Shown: positions 40,461 to 49,299 of the stretch, piece after piece
Layout: every line of letters begins with the position of its first letter
Position numbering within the stretch: position 1 is the stretch's first letter
From: Microvirga vignae
GTDB taxonomy: Bacteria > Pseudomonadota > Alphaproteobacteria > Rhizobiales > Beijerinckiaceae
DNA length: 64,000 nucleotides
Assembly (NCBI RefSeq): GCF_001017175.1
Contig: NZ_LCYG01000042.1
Coordinates: 87,708-151,707, forward strand
Direction: 5' to 3'
Translations under genes and position numbers: made by a program
The notes under the pieces: generated by a model
Told to the model about the DNA's origin: nothing
Database searches by the model: none
The model's input: only the letters and a program-made list of their open reading frames with translations

Positions 40461-40814
40461 TCTTCTGCAGAAGCCATGCAATTGATCCTATTGAGAAATT
40501 GTCTGGTTTCAGCCTTGCGCGGTCCCGCCATCGAGAAAGAGATACGCCTTAAGTCTATGATTTTCTGGAAAAGGGACACCTCGCGTCAGCCTTTTCAGAT
40601 GGACGCGAGAAATTTCGAGGCGATCCCGCGGTACAATGTAAAGATTTCACAAATCATGACATTAACAAGGCGCTCACGAGTTCAGGACACTGCCTTTGCA
40701 AAGGAATGACAAGCTGCAAGATAAACCGGTTCTTCATCGAAAAGGCTGGCGCCAGATTGCCCCGGAAGGCGCTCCCAACAGCCCTGCAATCGCGTTTATG
40801 GGGTGGAAATCCGC

Positions 40815-40883
40815 TTACTTCCGCGTGGCGGCGACCGGCGCGATCATGTCGCCCCAGAGGCCATCCTCTGGATGGTGGCGCAT
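40815..40883 (-). pseudogene. fragment of a small WGDMI-type gene
   Basis: The minus strand encodes VMRHHPEDGLWGDMIAPV and then AATRK and a stop. This matches the C-terminus of the small protein at 38142-38381 (RFHSEEGYWGDMIVPII). No start or upstream similarity is visible, so it looks like a leftover 3' end. Confidence 0.4.
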
Positions 40884-40970
40884 GACCGCAAGGAACGGCG
40901 AAGCTCCAGACACCGTCGGTATGTCTCTATTCTCTGTTCTCTGTCTAATGCGAGATGAGGAGCTTCTGTC

Positions 40971-41983
40971 ATGCCAACGATGATAGCCATCGAAGCCAAG
41001 CCCCTCGGCGTTGGAGACATCAACAGCGAGTTTCACCACCTTTATCTAGTGAAGACGGTCACTGACAGCCAAGGCCGCATCCTGTCGGAGAAGGTGATCC
41101 GGGGCAGCTTCGAGTCGGACGGAAGTCTCGGAGCTCTCGCGGATGTCGATCTGGCATCCTCTCCCGACAGGCGTGGTTCGGATACCTTCGAGGAACGGCA
41201 TCGCACCTTGTTGGATCTCGGCGGCCGCAATGCCGAGGACGTCTGGAAAGTCATGGTCCAGCATGCTGTGAATATCGATGCCGCCCGCCTGCCTTACAGT
41301 TTCGGTATCTATAGGCAGTTGCCGGGAGGTGACCTCAACAGCAATTCGGTCGTCGCCTGCGTGCTTCATCGCGTCGGTATCAATTGGTCCGTGACCTATC
41401 CCACCGGCATCCGGCCGGGGGAGGCACCGCTCTATGGCCAGCTCCAATACTTGAATGTCAATGATGTTCTTTACGAAACAGCGCGCAACGACCGCATTTA
41501 CGGTGACGTTGGGCATGATTCCCTTTTTGGAGGGGCACTCAACGGTCGGCTCTACGGCGAGAGCGGAAGCGACAGGCTCTATGGAGCAGGCGGCAGCGAC
41601 TAAATGACGGGAGGCCCCGACAACGACCCTCTTTACGGCGGGGAGATACCCTCATTGGCAACTCAGGCTATGATGCCTTTGTGTTCAACACACGAGCAAA
41701 TAGCGTCACGAACTTCGATACGATCTCGGATTTCTCAATCCTCTACGACAGGATCTGGCTCGACTACAACGTCTTCACCGCTCTCGGAGCCACGGGCCCC
41801 TTGACGCCATCGGCGTTCTGGACCGGAACTGCCGCCCGTAAAGCAGATAATCAGGTCATATACGACTCGGCTCATGGGGTTCTCTATTATGACCCGGATG
41901 GCGTCGGCGCCACGGGACAGGTCGCCGTCACGAAGATCTTGACAGGCCTCGAGATGACCTATGCCGACATTTTCGTCGTCTAG
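40971..41983 (+). pseudogene. RTX-type calcium-binding protein gene, broken
   Basis: GAGGAG precedes the ATG at 40971. About 210 codons are open: an N-terminal domain I do not recognise (residues 1-165, with SEFHHLYLVKTVTDSQGRI), then glycine-rich nonapeptide repeats NDRIYGDVGHDSLFGG, SGSDRLYGAGGSD. A TAA follows in place of the next residue (41601-41603), in-frame repeats continue (MTGGPDNDPLYGG), then a small deletion shifts the frame. The last part (about 41650-41983) reads DTLIGNSGYDAFVFNT, FDTISDFS ... YADIFVV, the usual C-terminal secretion-type region of such proteins. Stop plus frameshift means no full protein. Intact relatives are exported by type I systems and bind calcium. Confidence 0.8.
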
Positions 41984-42369
41984 TCACGGCTCGGCTCTTG
42001 CTCCTCTGCCATCTCCCGCGGGCTCGGGCGGGTGACGATGTAGAGCGCAACGCTTCCCATGATGGCTGCGAGGATGAAAGGCAGGTAAGCGTTTCGGGTC
42101 AGCCAGACGGTGATGGTGTAGGACAGGGCGAGCATCAGGAGTGCATAGAGTTTGGCGCGAGAGGGGATCGCGCGCTGGTCGCGCCAGGTGGTCAGAAGAG
42201 CGCCGAAACGGGGATGCTCGTAAAGCCGTTCGGACAAGGCCGGATTGGATCGGGCGAAACACCATGCGGCCAGGATGATGAAGGGTGTCGTCGGCAAGAC
42301 CGGCAGCACGATCCCGACAATGCCGAGCACAAGGCTTGCATAACCGAGAGCGAGGTGAAACCTACGCAT
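41980..42369 (-). CDS. ybaN: YbaN / DUF454 family inner-membrane protein
   Basis: 129 residues. GIVLPVLPTTPFIILAAWCFARSNP (in parts: GIVLPVLPTTPF, AAWCFARSNP) and YEHPRFGALLTTWRDQRAIP are DUF454 signatures. Three membrane segments are predicted (about 8-35, 80-95, 98-115). E. coli YbaN is a small inner-membrane protein of unknown function. Its stop codon shares CTAG with the stop of the broken RTX gene on the other strand. Confidence 0.9.
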   Translation of the reverse strand: MRRFHLALGYASLVLGIVGIVLPVLPTTPFIILAAWCFARSNPALSERLYEHPRFGALLTTWRDQRAIPSRAKLYALLMLALSYTITVWLTRNAYLPFILAAIMGSVALYIVTRPSPREMAEEQEPSRD

Positions 42370-42441
42370 GATCCCATTCCCGCATCTGTTCCTTCAGGTT
42401 TGAGATAAATGCATACTCGTCCCCAACGTGCCTGACGCCAA

Positions 42442-43734
42442 TCAGCGCAGCAGCTCCTGCTCCACGCTCGCGCCGATGTCCAGAAGCCTGCAATCCTGGC
42501 CGTGCCGCGCCATCAGCATGAAGCCGATGGGGCGCTCGCAATCCGGCAAAGGCAGCGACAGGGCCGTCAGATCGAACTGGTTGGCCACCTGTGTGTTGCG
42601 CAGGATCAGGCCATCCGTCTCGTTGTAGAGTTGCTCGTCGGCCTCCAATGGTGCAATCAAAGGTGCCGTGAAGGCGGTCGTCGGCAGGGCCAGCACGTCG
42701 ACAGGGACGAGACGCCGATCCATAGCCTCTACCAGGGCGCGGCGGCGGCGCATCATCCGCAAATATGCGTGAGCCGGAACCGCGCTGCTGCGCGCGAGCC
42801 AATAATGAACCCGCGGGTCGATCTCAGCCGAACGGCGCTCAAGCCAATCCGCATGAACCTCCGCAGCTTCGATGGAGGCGATGGAGGCTGCTGCGGTCGT
42901 CTCCCGCATGGCCATGAGAAGATCGTCGATCGGGTGGTCGACGATTGTTGCACCGGCCTGCGAGAGGCGATCCAAGGTTCTTTCGAACGCCTCCTCTACC
43001 ATCGCTTCGCTGCGCGAGAATAGGCGTCCGCGTGGAATCCCGATCCGCAACGCCGCCAGCGGATAGGGTTCCAGCGTGCAGGGTTCGTCCCCTGCCATGA
43101 TCGCGTCAGTAAAAGCGCAATCCTGCACGGAGCGGGCGAGTGGGCCGATGGAATCGAGACTGGGCGAGAGCGGAAAAGCACCCTCCAACGGCACGCGTTT
43201 CGCCGTCGGCTTGAAGCCCACGACGCCGTTGAGCGCAGCTGGAATGCGCACCGAGCCACCGGTGTCGCTGCCGATGGAGATCTCGGACGTGCCCTCCGCC
43301 ACGGAGACGCCAGCCCCGGAAGACGAGCCGCCGGGAATCCGCAACGGATCCACCGCATTGCCGGGGGTGCCGTAATGCGGGTTGAGGCCGAGCCCCGAGA
43401 AGGCGAACTCCACCATATTCGTCTTGCCCAGGATCACGGCACCGGCTCGGCGCAGGCGGTGGACGATCGTGGCATCCCCTGCGGCGGGCGGGGCATCACG
43501 CAGCACGATGGAGCCTGCCGTCGTCGCCTCCCCCGCCACATCGAAGAGATCCTTGATGGAGATGAGCGCGCCGTCGAGCGGGCCCAAGGAGATTCCGGCC
43601 TGCCGACGTGCATCGGCAGCATCCGCGGCGGCCCGGGCCGCTGCGGGGTAAAGGTTCAGGAAGACCCGCTCATCGTCCTCTCGGGCCGTCAGTCGTGCCA
43701 GGATTATCTCGAGCTTGTCTCGCACCGTCATCAT
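42442..43734 (-). CDS. amidase signature family enzyme
   Basis: 430 residues. The Ser-cisSer-Lys triad is visible: Lys61 in ISIKDLFD, the cis-Ser in PGGSSSGAGVSVAEG, and the nucleophile Ser in GSDTGGSVRIPAAL. It resembles GatA-like amidases used in catabolism, not GatA itself (no gatC/gatB neighbours, shorter C-terminus). Substrate unknown. Two adjacent ATGs (43734, 43731) are possible starts. It stands alone between ybaN and the phytochrome operon on the same strand. Confidence 0.9.
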   Translation of the reverse strand: MMTVRDKLEIILARLTAREDDERVFLNLYPAAARAAADAADARRQAGISLGPLDGALISIKDLFDVAGEATTAGSIVLRDAPPAAGDATIVHRLRRAGAVILGKTNMVEFAFSGLGLNPHYGTPGNAVDPLRIPGGSSSGAGVSVAEGTSEISIGSDTGGSVRIPAALNGVVGFKPTAKRVPLEGAFPLSPSLDSIGPLARSVQDCAFTDAIMAGDEPCTLEPYPLAALRIGIPRGRLFSRSEAMVEEAFERTLDRLSQAGATIVDHPIDDLLMAMRETTAAASIASIEAAEVHADWLERRSAEIDPRVHYWLARSSAVPAHAYLRMMRRRRALVEAMDRRLVPVDVLALPTTAFTAPLIAPLEADEQLYNETDGLILRNTQVANQFDLTALSLPLPDCERPIGFMLMARHGQDCRLLDIGASVEQELLR

Positions 43735-43824
43735 GGAAGCATCCGACTTGAAAGTAAGTTATCTCTGCCACCATCGTGGCGCACGACGAAGTGTCAAGGC
43801 GTCCGACGTTTCTGCAGCCTCGTT

Positions 43825-44190
43825 CTAGGAGGCGTATCGCTCGATGGTCTCACCTGCCCCATCACCATCCACCATCACGTTCTTGATCGGGAAGACGATG
43901 ACGCAGCGAACGCCGTCAGGGCGGAAGTCGAGCTTGATCTCGCCACCGCGCTGCTGTGCGAGACCGCGTTGAACCAACCTGGTGCCGAAGCCCTGACGCT
44001 TGGGCGGGTCACCGGCGGGCCTCCGCTCTCGACCCATTCCACGATCAGCACAGGCGGGTTCAGCGAGGGCGATGCCGCCCACACGACGTTCACCTTGCTC
44101 TCGGGCACCGTGAGGCTTCCATACTTTGTTGCCTTCGCGGCAAGCTCATGAACGGCAAGGCCAAGGTGCGAGGCACGATGGGAGGGTCCC
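43825..44190 (-). pseudogene. C-terminal fragment of an HWE/HisKA_2-type histidine kinase
   Basis: From about 44190 the minus strand reads HLGLAVHELAAKATKYGSLT then VNVVWAASPSLNPPVLIVEW then VESGGPPV, which is the N-box side of an HWE-family ATPase domain. One base is missing near 44010, and the frame then continues as PPKRQGFGTRLVQRGLAQQ, GGEIKLDFRPDGVRCVIVFP to a stop at 43825. The sensor and His-containing parts are absent, and Asn of the N-box (usually ATNA) is replaced by Lys. It directly follows the receiver-kinase gene of the phytochrome operon, so it is a truncated, frameshifted end gene of that operon. Confidence 0.75.
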
Positions 44191-44236
44191 GTTCCGTGGG
44201 GCAGCCTCTGCTGCGGTTTCGTCGCGCTTCTCCATG

Positions 44237-45286
44237 TCAGCCGATTTCTTGAACCGGCATGAGAATCCGCACCAGCACTTCAGGCCTGTCGGACGGCCAT
44301 TCGACGCTTGCATCGAGCTGCCGCGCCAAGCCCTTCAGGATGATGCCCGAAGCACCGTTCTGCGCCGCCTGCTTCTCTTCGCGGCTGAAGGCATCATCGG
44401 ATAATTGAAAAAGCAGCCGGCCATCGCGAACATGCATGACGAGCTTCAACTTGCCGTGCCGCTCCTTGTAGGCAAAACTGATTGCGTTCACGATGATCTC
44501 GTTGAACAGAAGCGCCATGGGCGCGGCCTTTGTCGCCTCCACTTCAATGTTCTCGACATCGAACTCGGGAGTGATCGTCACACCGGAGACTGTGGCCGTC
44601 AGTTCCCCGCAGATCCCTCGCGCGAAATTGCTGACATCGAAGCGGGACGAGCCCTTCTTGTCATAGAGATCACGATGCGCTGCGCCGAGAGCCTGAAGGC
44701 GCTCTCTCATGCGTTCCAGCACCCGGCTCGTCGCCTCATCCTCCGCATGCCGGATCTCGATGGCGATCAGCGACATGAGAAGCTGCAAGTTGTTCTTCAC
44801 GCGATGGTCGAGCTCATGCAGAAGTGCAGTCCGCTCATCAAGGAGCTTCTGCAGGGCATCCTGAGCCTGGCGCTTCTCGGTCCGTTCGCGCGCCTCGGCG
44901 AGCGCACGCAGAACCGTCGCGGGCAATCGGTCCAGCCTGTCCTTGATGACGTAATCCGTCGCGCCGCGCTTGAGCGCCTCGACGGCCACCTCCTCGCCGA
45001 GGGCGCCGGAGACGAACACAAAGGGCAGTTCCGGGCACTGCCCCCGCACGAGGGCGAGTGCATTCAATCCGTTAAAACCGGGCAAAAGGTAATCGGCCAG
45101 CACGAGGTCCCATTCACCATCGCGGAGCGCTCGCGAAAAATCCTCCTCAAGAACGACGCGCTCTATCGAGACCAAGAGGCCGACTGACGACAGAGCCTCC
45201 GTCACCAGCTCAGCATCGAGCGCGCTATCCTCCAGAAGGAGGATGCGGAGCGCTCGGCTGGACTGGAGTGTGGCCGGCTGGTCCAT
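44237..45286 (-). CDS. receiver domain - HisKA_2 histidine kinase (hybrid)
   Basis: 349 residues from the ATG at 45286, 10 nt after the stop of the response regulator gene; the frame is open upstream but overlaps that gene. Residues 8-130 are a receiver domain with phospho-acceptor Asp65 (LVLADYLLPG) and Lys115. After a coiled-coil linker (130-155) comes the HisKA_2 motif LLHELDHRVKNNLQLL with His161, then an HATPase domain with NEIIVNAISFAYKERHGKL and a C-terminal GIILKGLARQL. No membrane segments, so it is cytoplasmic. Receiver at the N-terminus suggests it takes phosphate from the phytochrome before signalling on. In HisKA_2/HWE systems the output is often the general stress response; no such output gene is in this window. 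Confidence 0.92.
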   Translation of the reverse strand: MDQPATLQSSRALRILLLEDSALDAELVTEALSSVGLLVSIERVVLEEDFSRALRDGEWDLVLADYLLPGFNGLNALALVRGQCPELPFVFVSGALGEEVAVEALKRGATDYVIKDRLDRLPATVLRALAEARERTEKRQAQDALQKLLDERTALLHELDHRVKNNLQLLMSLIAIEIRHAEDEATSRVLERMRERLQALGAAHRDLYDKKGSSRFDVSNFARGICGELTATVSGVTITPEFDVENIEVEATKAAPMALLFNEIIVNAISFAYKERHGKLKLVMHVRDGRLLFQLSDDAFSREEKQAAQNGASGIILKGLARQLDASVEWPSDRPEVLVRILMPVQEIG

Positions 45287-45296
45287 GGGCTGGAAC

Positions 45297-45746
45297 CTAG
45301 CGGTCGTCCCGCCTCGGTGGCAGCTCGTTGAGGATGGCCCAGAACACGCCGAGATCCTGGATCGCATCGAAGAATTCGCGAAAGCCCACCGGCTTCACCA
45401 CGAAAGCGTTGACGCCGAGCTCGTAGCTGCGGATCAGATCGCTTTCTTCTCGCGAGGAGGTGAGCATCACCACCGGCGTCCGCCTCAGATGCGGATCGGC
45501 CTTGACCTTCTCCAGTACCTCGAGCCCATCGATCTTCGGGAGCTTGATGTCGAGCAGCACCACGGCTGGATCGCTGGTGTTGCGATTCTGGTGCGAGCCG
45601 CGGCGGCTCAAGAAGTCGAGCGCCTCCTCGCCGTCGCGCACCACGACGACCTCGTTGGCAAGCTGACTCTGTTCCAGTGCGGCCAGGGTCAATTCAAGAT
45701 CCTTCGGGTTGTCCTCAACCAGCAGGATTGGTTTCAATTCCGGCAT
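45297..45746 (-). CDS. single-domain response regulator (phytochrome-associated, Rcp1-like)
   Basis: 149 residues, only a receiver: acidic pocket ED at 11-12, phospho-acceptor Asp66 in VVLLDIKLPKIDG, Thr96, Lys118 in FVVKPV. It matches the long-loop Rcp1 type with the insertion (SRRGSHQNRNTSDPAVVLLD in its first part) that partners phytochrome kinases. Its ATG directly abuts the stop of the phytochrome gene (TGAATG). It is likely phosphorylated by the upstream phytochrome. It has no DNA-binding domain, so its output is by protein contact. Confidence 0.95.
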   Translation of the reverse strand: MPELKPILLVEDNPKDLELTLAALEQSQLANEVVVVRDGEEALDFLSRRGSHQNRNTSDPAVVLLDIKLPKIDGLEVLEKVKADPHLRRTPVVMLTSSREESDLIRSYELGVNAFVVKPVGFREFFDAIQDLGVFWAILNELPPRRDDR

Positions 45747-47987
45747 TCATGCCGCTCCTTCACTCTCGGGCAGGGCAATAGAGAAGGTCGCACCCTTGTC
45801 TGGCTGACCTTCGGCCCAGCTGCGTCCCCCATGTCTCTCGACGATGCGGCGAACATTGGCCAACCCGATCCCGGTTCCCTCGAAATCCTCGATCCGGTGC
45901 AGTCGCTGGAAAACGCCGAACAGCTTGTCGACGTACTTCATGTCGAAGCCGACGCCGTTGTCCCGAACGAAAAAGACGATGTCCCCATTATCCCTATAGG
46001 AACCCACTTCGATGCGGGACGTATCCCTTGTTCGAGAATATTTGACGGCATTATCCAAAAGATTCTCGAACACGAGCCGGATGAGCACCGGATCAGCCAC
46101 GATGGTCGGCAAATCGCCGATAAACCATTCAATCCGGCGGCCCCCCGCATGCTCGGTGAGCTTCCCTCGAATCTCCTCGACAAGCTCGCTGACCTTCACG
46201 GAGCGCGGCTTGAGCGCCGTGCGGCCCATCTGGGAGAAGCGCAGCAGATTGTCGACGAGCGTTCCCGCCGTGTAGGCTGACTCGATGATCGTATCGATAT
46301 AACGCTTGCCGCGCTCGGAGAGGCTGCTCCACTCCTGCTTCTTCAGGAGTTCCGAATACCCGACGATATGGCGGAAGGGCGCACGCAGATCGTGGGATAC
46401 GGAATAGGAAAAGGCCTCCAGCTCCTTGTTGGAACGGCGAAGCTCTTCGGCCAGAGCCGCCAGTTCCTCCGCGCGACGCAGCACGATGCCGACGATGGCA
46501 TTGCGCAGCTCCTTCACCGCTTCGATCTCGCTCTGGTCCCAGCGAAGCGAGCGCCCGCGTACGGTCTCCTTCCAGATCTCGAAGGAACGCCGGGGGTGGA
46601 GGCGCGATGTGCCGGCTTCCTCCTGCACGGGCTTTTCCGGATTGCCGCCCCACTTGACGGTCTGCACCATCTCGGGCCGGAACCAGAGGATGTAGCTCGA
46701 GCGCATCTTCGAGATGGAGATGGAGAGAAGACCGCTCGCCTTGTCCGCATAGGCTTTCGCCTCCGGCAAGAGTTCGCCCAAGCGATCCGTGGCGAATATG
46801 TCTTCCTGGTGATGCTCGGACAGCCAGGCATAGAGCGCCTTGACCTCATCCTCTCCGGGTGTTTCGCCCAAGCACCAACAATGCTCGTCCGTGACGATAG
46901 CAACACCTTGGGCTCCGGCGAGCAGCATCAGGTCCGCCGGATGGTTCACGAGCCCATCCACGAACAAGCTTTCCCCTGCCATATAGGCGAGAAGCCGCGC
47001 CTGGATAGCACCGAGCCGCACACGATTTTCCGCCAGCGTCGTGTTCTCCCGGGCTTCCAGCTGCAACGAGAAGATCTGGGTTAGGAAGTCGCAGGCATTG
47101 CGCGCCGGCAGCGAGACGCGCTTAGGCTCGCTGTTGTGACACGAGATCAGCCCCCAGAGCGCACCGTCTCGCAGGATCGAGATGGACATGGAGGCGGGAG
47201 TGCCCATGTTGCGCATGTATTCGAGATGCACGGGCGAAACGCTGCGCAGTACCGAGTCGCTCAAATCGAGCGGCGCGGGATCGTGAGACTGGATCGGCAC
47301 GGGCGTGTAGTTCGCATCGGGAATGATGCGCAGGCGATTGCGGCGGTAGAGTTCCCGCGCCTGGGCCGGGATGTCGGAGGCGGGAAAACGCAGATCGAGA
47401 TAGGACGGCAGAGCCTCGTTCCGGTCCTCAGCAATGACGGTGCCGTTCCAATGTTCGTCGAAGCGATAGATGAGAACCCGGTCGAAACCGGTCATGCGGC
47501 GCACATCCTCCGCCGCGACCTGACAGAGACGACCGATGGTGGAGGCTCCATGCAGTTCCTCCACGAAGCGGCGCAGGGCCGGATAGAGCACGTCGAGGCT
47601 GGAAACCGTGTCCTCGGGTACCGCCTCCAGTTCGATTATCACATGACTCCCCGAGCGGGAGAGCACAGCGTCGAAAGCCGTCTCGCCCATGGACGTTTTC
47701 AGCACGATCGCACGGACATAGCGAGCCGTACCCAAAGGCGTCTGCTCGGCCACATCCCCATCCAATTGCGCGGCCACCTCGGGCAGAGCCTCGCGGAAGG
47801 TTTTTCCTAAGATTGATACAGGATCGATCCCGAAGACAGACACCGCATTGGCGCTCGCGTGCGTGATCATCTTGTCTGCGCGGGACATGGCGAACAGGAC
47901 GCCGTGAGGCTGAATGCTGCCGGGGATGTGAATCGGCTCGCGCTCACAAGCAGTCAAATCAATCTCTTGCGGCATTTGGCTGTTCAT
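45747..47987 (-). CDS. bphP: bacteriophytochrome histidine kinase
   Basis: 746 residues: PAS (about 8-115), GAF (140-300), PHY (320-490), HisKA and HATPase. Biliverdin would attach at Cys14 in DLTACEREPIHIPG. GAF signatures: DRVLIYRFDEHWNG, FPASDIPAQARELY with Asp205, and SPVHLEYMRNMG with His254. The PHY tongue motif PRRSFEIWKE (residues 466-475) is present. Kinase: His532 in SYSVSHDLRAPFRH, NAVKYS, DNGVGFD and GTGIGLANV. It senses red/far-red light in the cytoplasm. Its ATG overlaps the heme oxygenase stop (ATGA), giving coupling with chromophore synthesis. All key residues are intact, so it should be functional. Confidence 0.97.
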   Translation of the reverse strand: MNSQMPQEIDLTACEREPIHIPGSIQPHGVLFAMSRADKMITHASANAVSVFGIDPVSILGKTFREALPEVAAQLDGDVAEQTPLGTARYVRAIVLKTSMGETAFDAVLSRSGSHVIIELEAVPEDTVSSLDVLYPALRRFVEELHGASTIGRLCQVAAEDVRRMTGFDRVLIYRFDEHWNGTVIAEDRNEALPSYLDLRFPASDIPAQARELYRRNRLRIIPDANYTPVPIQSHDPAPLDLSDSVLRSVSPVHLEYMRNMGTPASMSISILRDGALWGLISCHNSEPKRVSLPARNACDFLTQIFSLQLEARENTTLAENRVRLGAIQARLLAYMAGESLFVDGLVNHPADLMLLAGAQGVAIVTDEHCWCLGETPGEDEVKALYAWLSEHHQEDIFATDRLGELLPEAKAYADKASGLLSISISKMRSSYILWFRPEMVQTVKWGGNPEKPVQEEAGTSRLHPRRSFEIWKETVRGRSLRWDQSEIEAVKELRNAIVGIVLRRAEELAALAEELRRSNKELEAFSYSVSHDLRAPFRHIVGYSELLKKQEWSSLSERGKRYIDTIIESAYTAGTLVDNLLRFSQMGRTALKPRSVKVSELVEEIRGKLTEHAGGRRIEWFIGDLPTIVADPVLIRLVFENLLDNAVKYSRTRDTSRIEVGSYRDNGDIVFFVRDNGVGFDMKYVDKLFGVFQRLHRIEDFEGTGIGLANVRRIVERHGGRSWAEGQPDKGATFSIALPESEGAA

Positions 47988-48550
47988 GGGGCCTCGCAGA
48001 GCCAGTCGTGCATAACGTCGAAGGTTTTCTGAGCGGTCTCGACGATCACACCGTCGGCTTCAGGAGAGGAGGCCTCCAAAAGCCTTGCTCCGAACCGTTT
48101 CCACATGACAGCGATCTCACGCCCATAGCTTTTGAAATAGGCACAGCCCGTCTCGCCATCGAGCCCGAGCGTCCGCTCCACCTCTCGCGCGATGATTGCG
48201 CCGCCGAGCGTGGATCCTTCGACCACATACATGCTGCCGAGCACGGCTGCAGGCGATGGTAAAGGCATGAGAGGATTGCATTGCGGCAAACGGGTGATCT
48301 CGTCGCAGGACAGTCCGAGGGCCTTGAGATCCTTCGTCAGAAGCTTGGTCTTGCACCGGCTCTCGAAGAAAGCCTTGTCAGGCGCAACGGCGCTGGCCGC
48401 CTCCTCCCATGCGCCATGAAAACCGTAGAAGCGGATCAGCAGCTTCGTGTAGCTGTCGCGCGTGGCGATGCGACGTTCAAGGTCCATCGCCTTCTCGATC
48501 CGGTCGTGAGCGGGTCTGGTTTCTGTCTTCAACCGTTCAAGCAGCGTCAT
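47984..48550 (-). CDS. bphO: biliverdin-producing heme oxygenase
   Basis: 188 residues, the proteobacterial BphO/HmuO-type size. The proximal haem ligand is likely His15 (TRPAHDRIEKAM). LPLPSPAAVLGSMYVVEGST (in part) and LGGAIIAREVERTLGL correspond to the distal helix with its glycine-rich sequence. It opens haem to biliverdin IX-alpha, the chromophore of the phytochrome encoded next. It is coupled on both sides: ATGA with bphP downstream and ATGA with the transporter permease upstream. The latter is unusual. Confidence 0.93.
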   Translation of the reverse strand: MTLLERLKTETRPAHDRIEKAMDLERRIATRDSYTKLLIRFYGFHGAWEEAASAVAPDKAFFESRCKTKLLTKDLKALGLSCDEITRLPQCNPLMPLPSPAAVLGSMYVVEGSTLGGAIIAREVERTLGLDGETGCAYFKSYGREIAVMWKRFGARLLEASSPEADGVIVETAQKTFDVMHDWLCEAP

Positions 48551-49299
48551 GGCACCTCGTCCGTAGACCGGCCCAGCTTTCTGGCGGCGAAGCGTTCGAT
48601 GAGGCCCAGCCCGTCGTGGATCAGAATGGCGAGCAGCGCAACCACCAATCCACCCTGGAGAACGAAGGCAATATTGTTCGACTGCAGCCCTGCGATGATC
48701 ACCTCACCGAGTCCCTTCGCAGCCACGGTGGAACCGATGGTGGCGGTGCCCAAGCTGATGATGACGGAGAGACGAATGCCGGCGAGGATCACGGGAAAGG
48801 CCAAAGGCAGCTCAACCTGAAAGAGGCGCTGTCGCGCGTTCATCCCCATGCCTCGCGCTGCCTCCAAGGTCTGCGGTGACACCTGTGTCAGGCCTGTCAG
48901 CGTATTCTCGAAAATCGGCAGAAGTCCATAAAGGAACAGCGCAATGAAGGTCGGCTTTTCCCCGAATCCGACGAGAGGTACCGCAATGGCGAGAACCGCA
49001 ATGGGCGGAAAGGTCTGCCCGATATTCACGAGGCTGCGCGAAAGCGGAAGAAACTCGGCCCCCGAAGGACGCGTGACGAAGATGCCGAGCGCGACGGCGA
49101 GAACGGTGCTGGCAAGGGTGGCCAGAGCCACTGTCCGCAGATGCTGCAGGGTCAGAAAGAGCAGGCTTCCCTGATTGTAGATGGCCGGCGCGCGATTATC
49201 CGTCAAAGGCTCGAAGAGAAACGCGAAGGCCTGCGGCATCGCGATGAAGAGCACGAGCAGGACCACAGCCGTCAACCGGAGAACCGAAGCCACCTTCAT
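48547..49299 (-). CDS. yehW: osmoprotectant ABC transporter permease, YehW-like
   Basis: 250 residues from the ATG at 49299, which overlaps the ATPase stop as ATGA; the frame is open upstream, but that part would overlap the ATPase gene by 100 bases. Five or six membrane segments. The EAA-type loop is EAARGMGMNARQRLFQVELP, and LGTATIGSTVAAKGLGEVI is typical of the betaine/choline (ProW/OpuC/YehW) permeases. It forms the channel with YehY. Its stop overlaps the bphO start (ATGA), so ribosomes finishing this gene should restart on heme oxygenase. Confidence 0.94.
   Translation of the reverse strand: MKVASVLRLTAVVLLVLFIAMPQAFAFLFEPLTDNRAPAIYNQGSLLFLTLQHLRTVALATLASTVLAVALGIFVTRPSGAEFLPLSRSLVNIGQTFPPIAVLAIAVPLVGFGEKPTFIALFLYGLLPIFENTLTGLTQVSPQTLEAARGMGMNARQRLFQVELPLAFPVILAGIRLSVIISLGTATIGSTVAAKGLGEVIIAGLQSNNIAFVLQGGLVVALLAILIHDGLGLIERFAARKLGRSTDEVP

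Larger units (their letters stand above)
40332..40970. other. long intergenic region between aceA and the broken RTX gene
   Basis: 639 bp. It contains the aceA promoter side with the 40444-40460 motif, a second related A/T-rich stretch (TGTAAAGATTTCACAAA at 40637-40653), and on the minus strand a short coding trace with the WGDMI motif (40815-40883). A 95-codon plus-strand frame at 40696-40983 has no family features and is rejected. Confidence 0.5.

Noticed and set aside
40696..40983. 95-codon plus-strand frame upstream of the RTX-type gene
   Set aside because: No ribosome-binding site and no family features; it overlaps the start of the better-supported frame at 40971.
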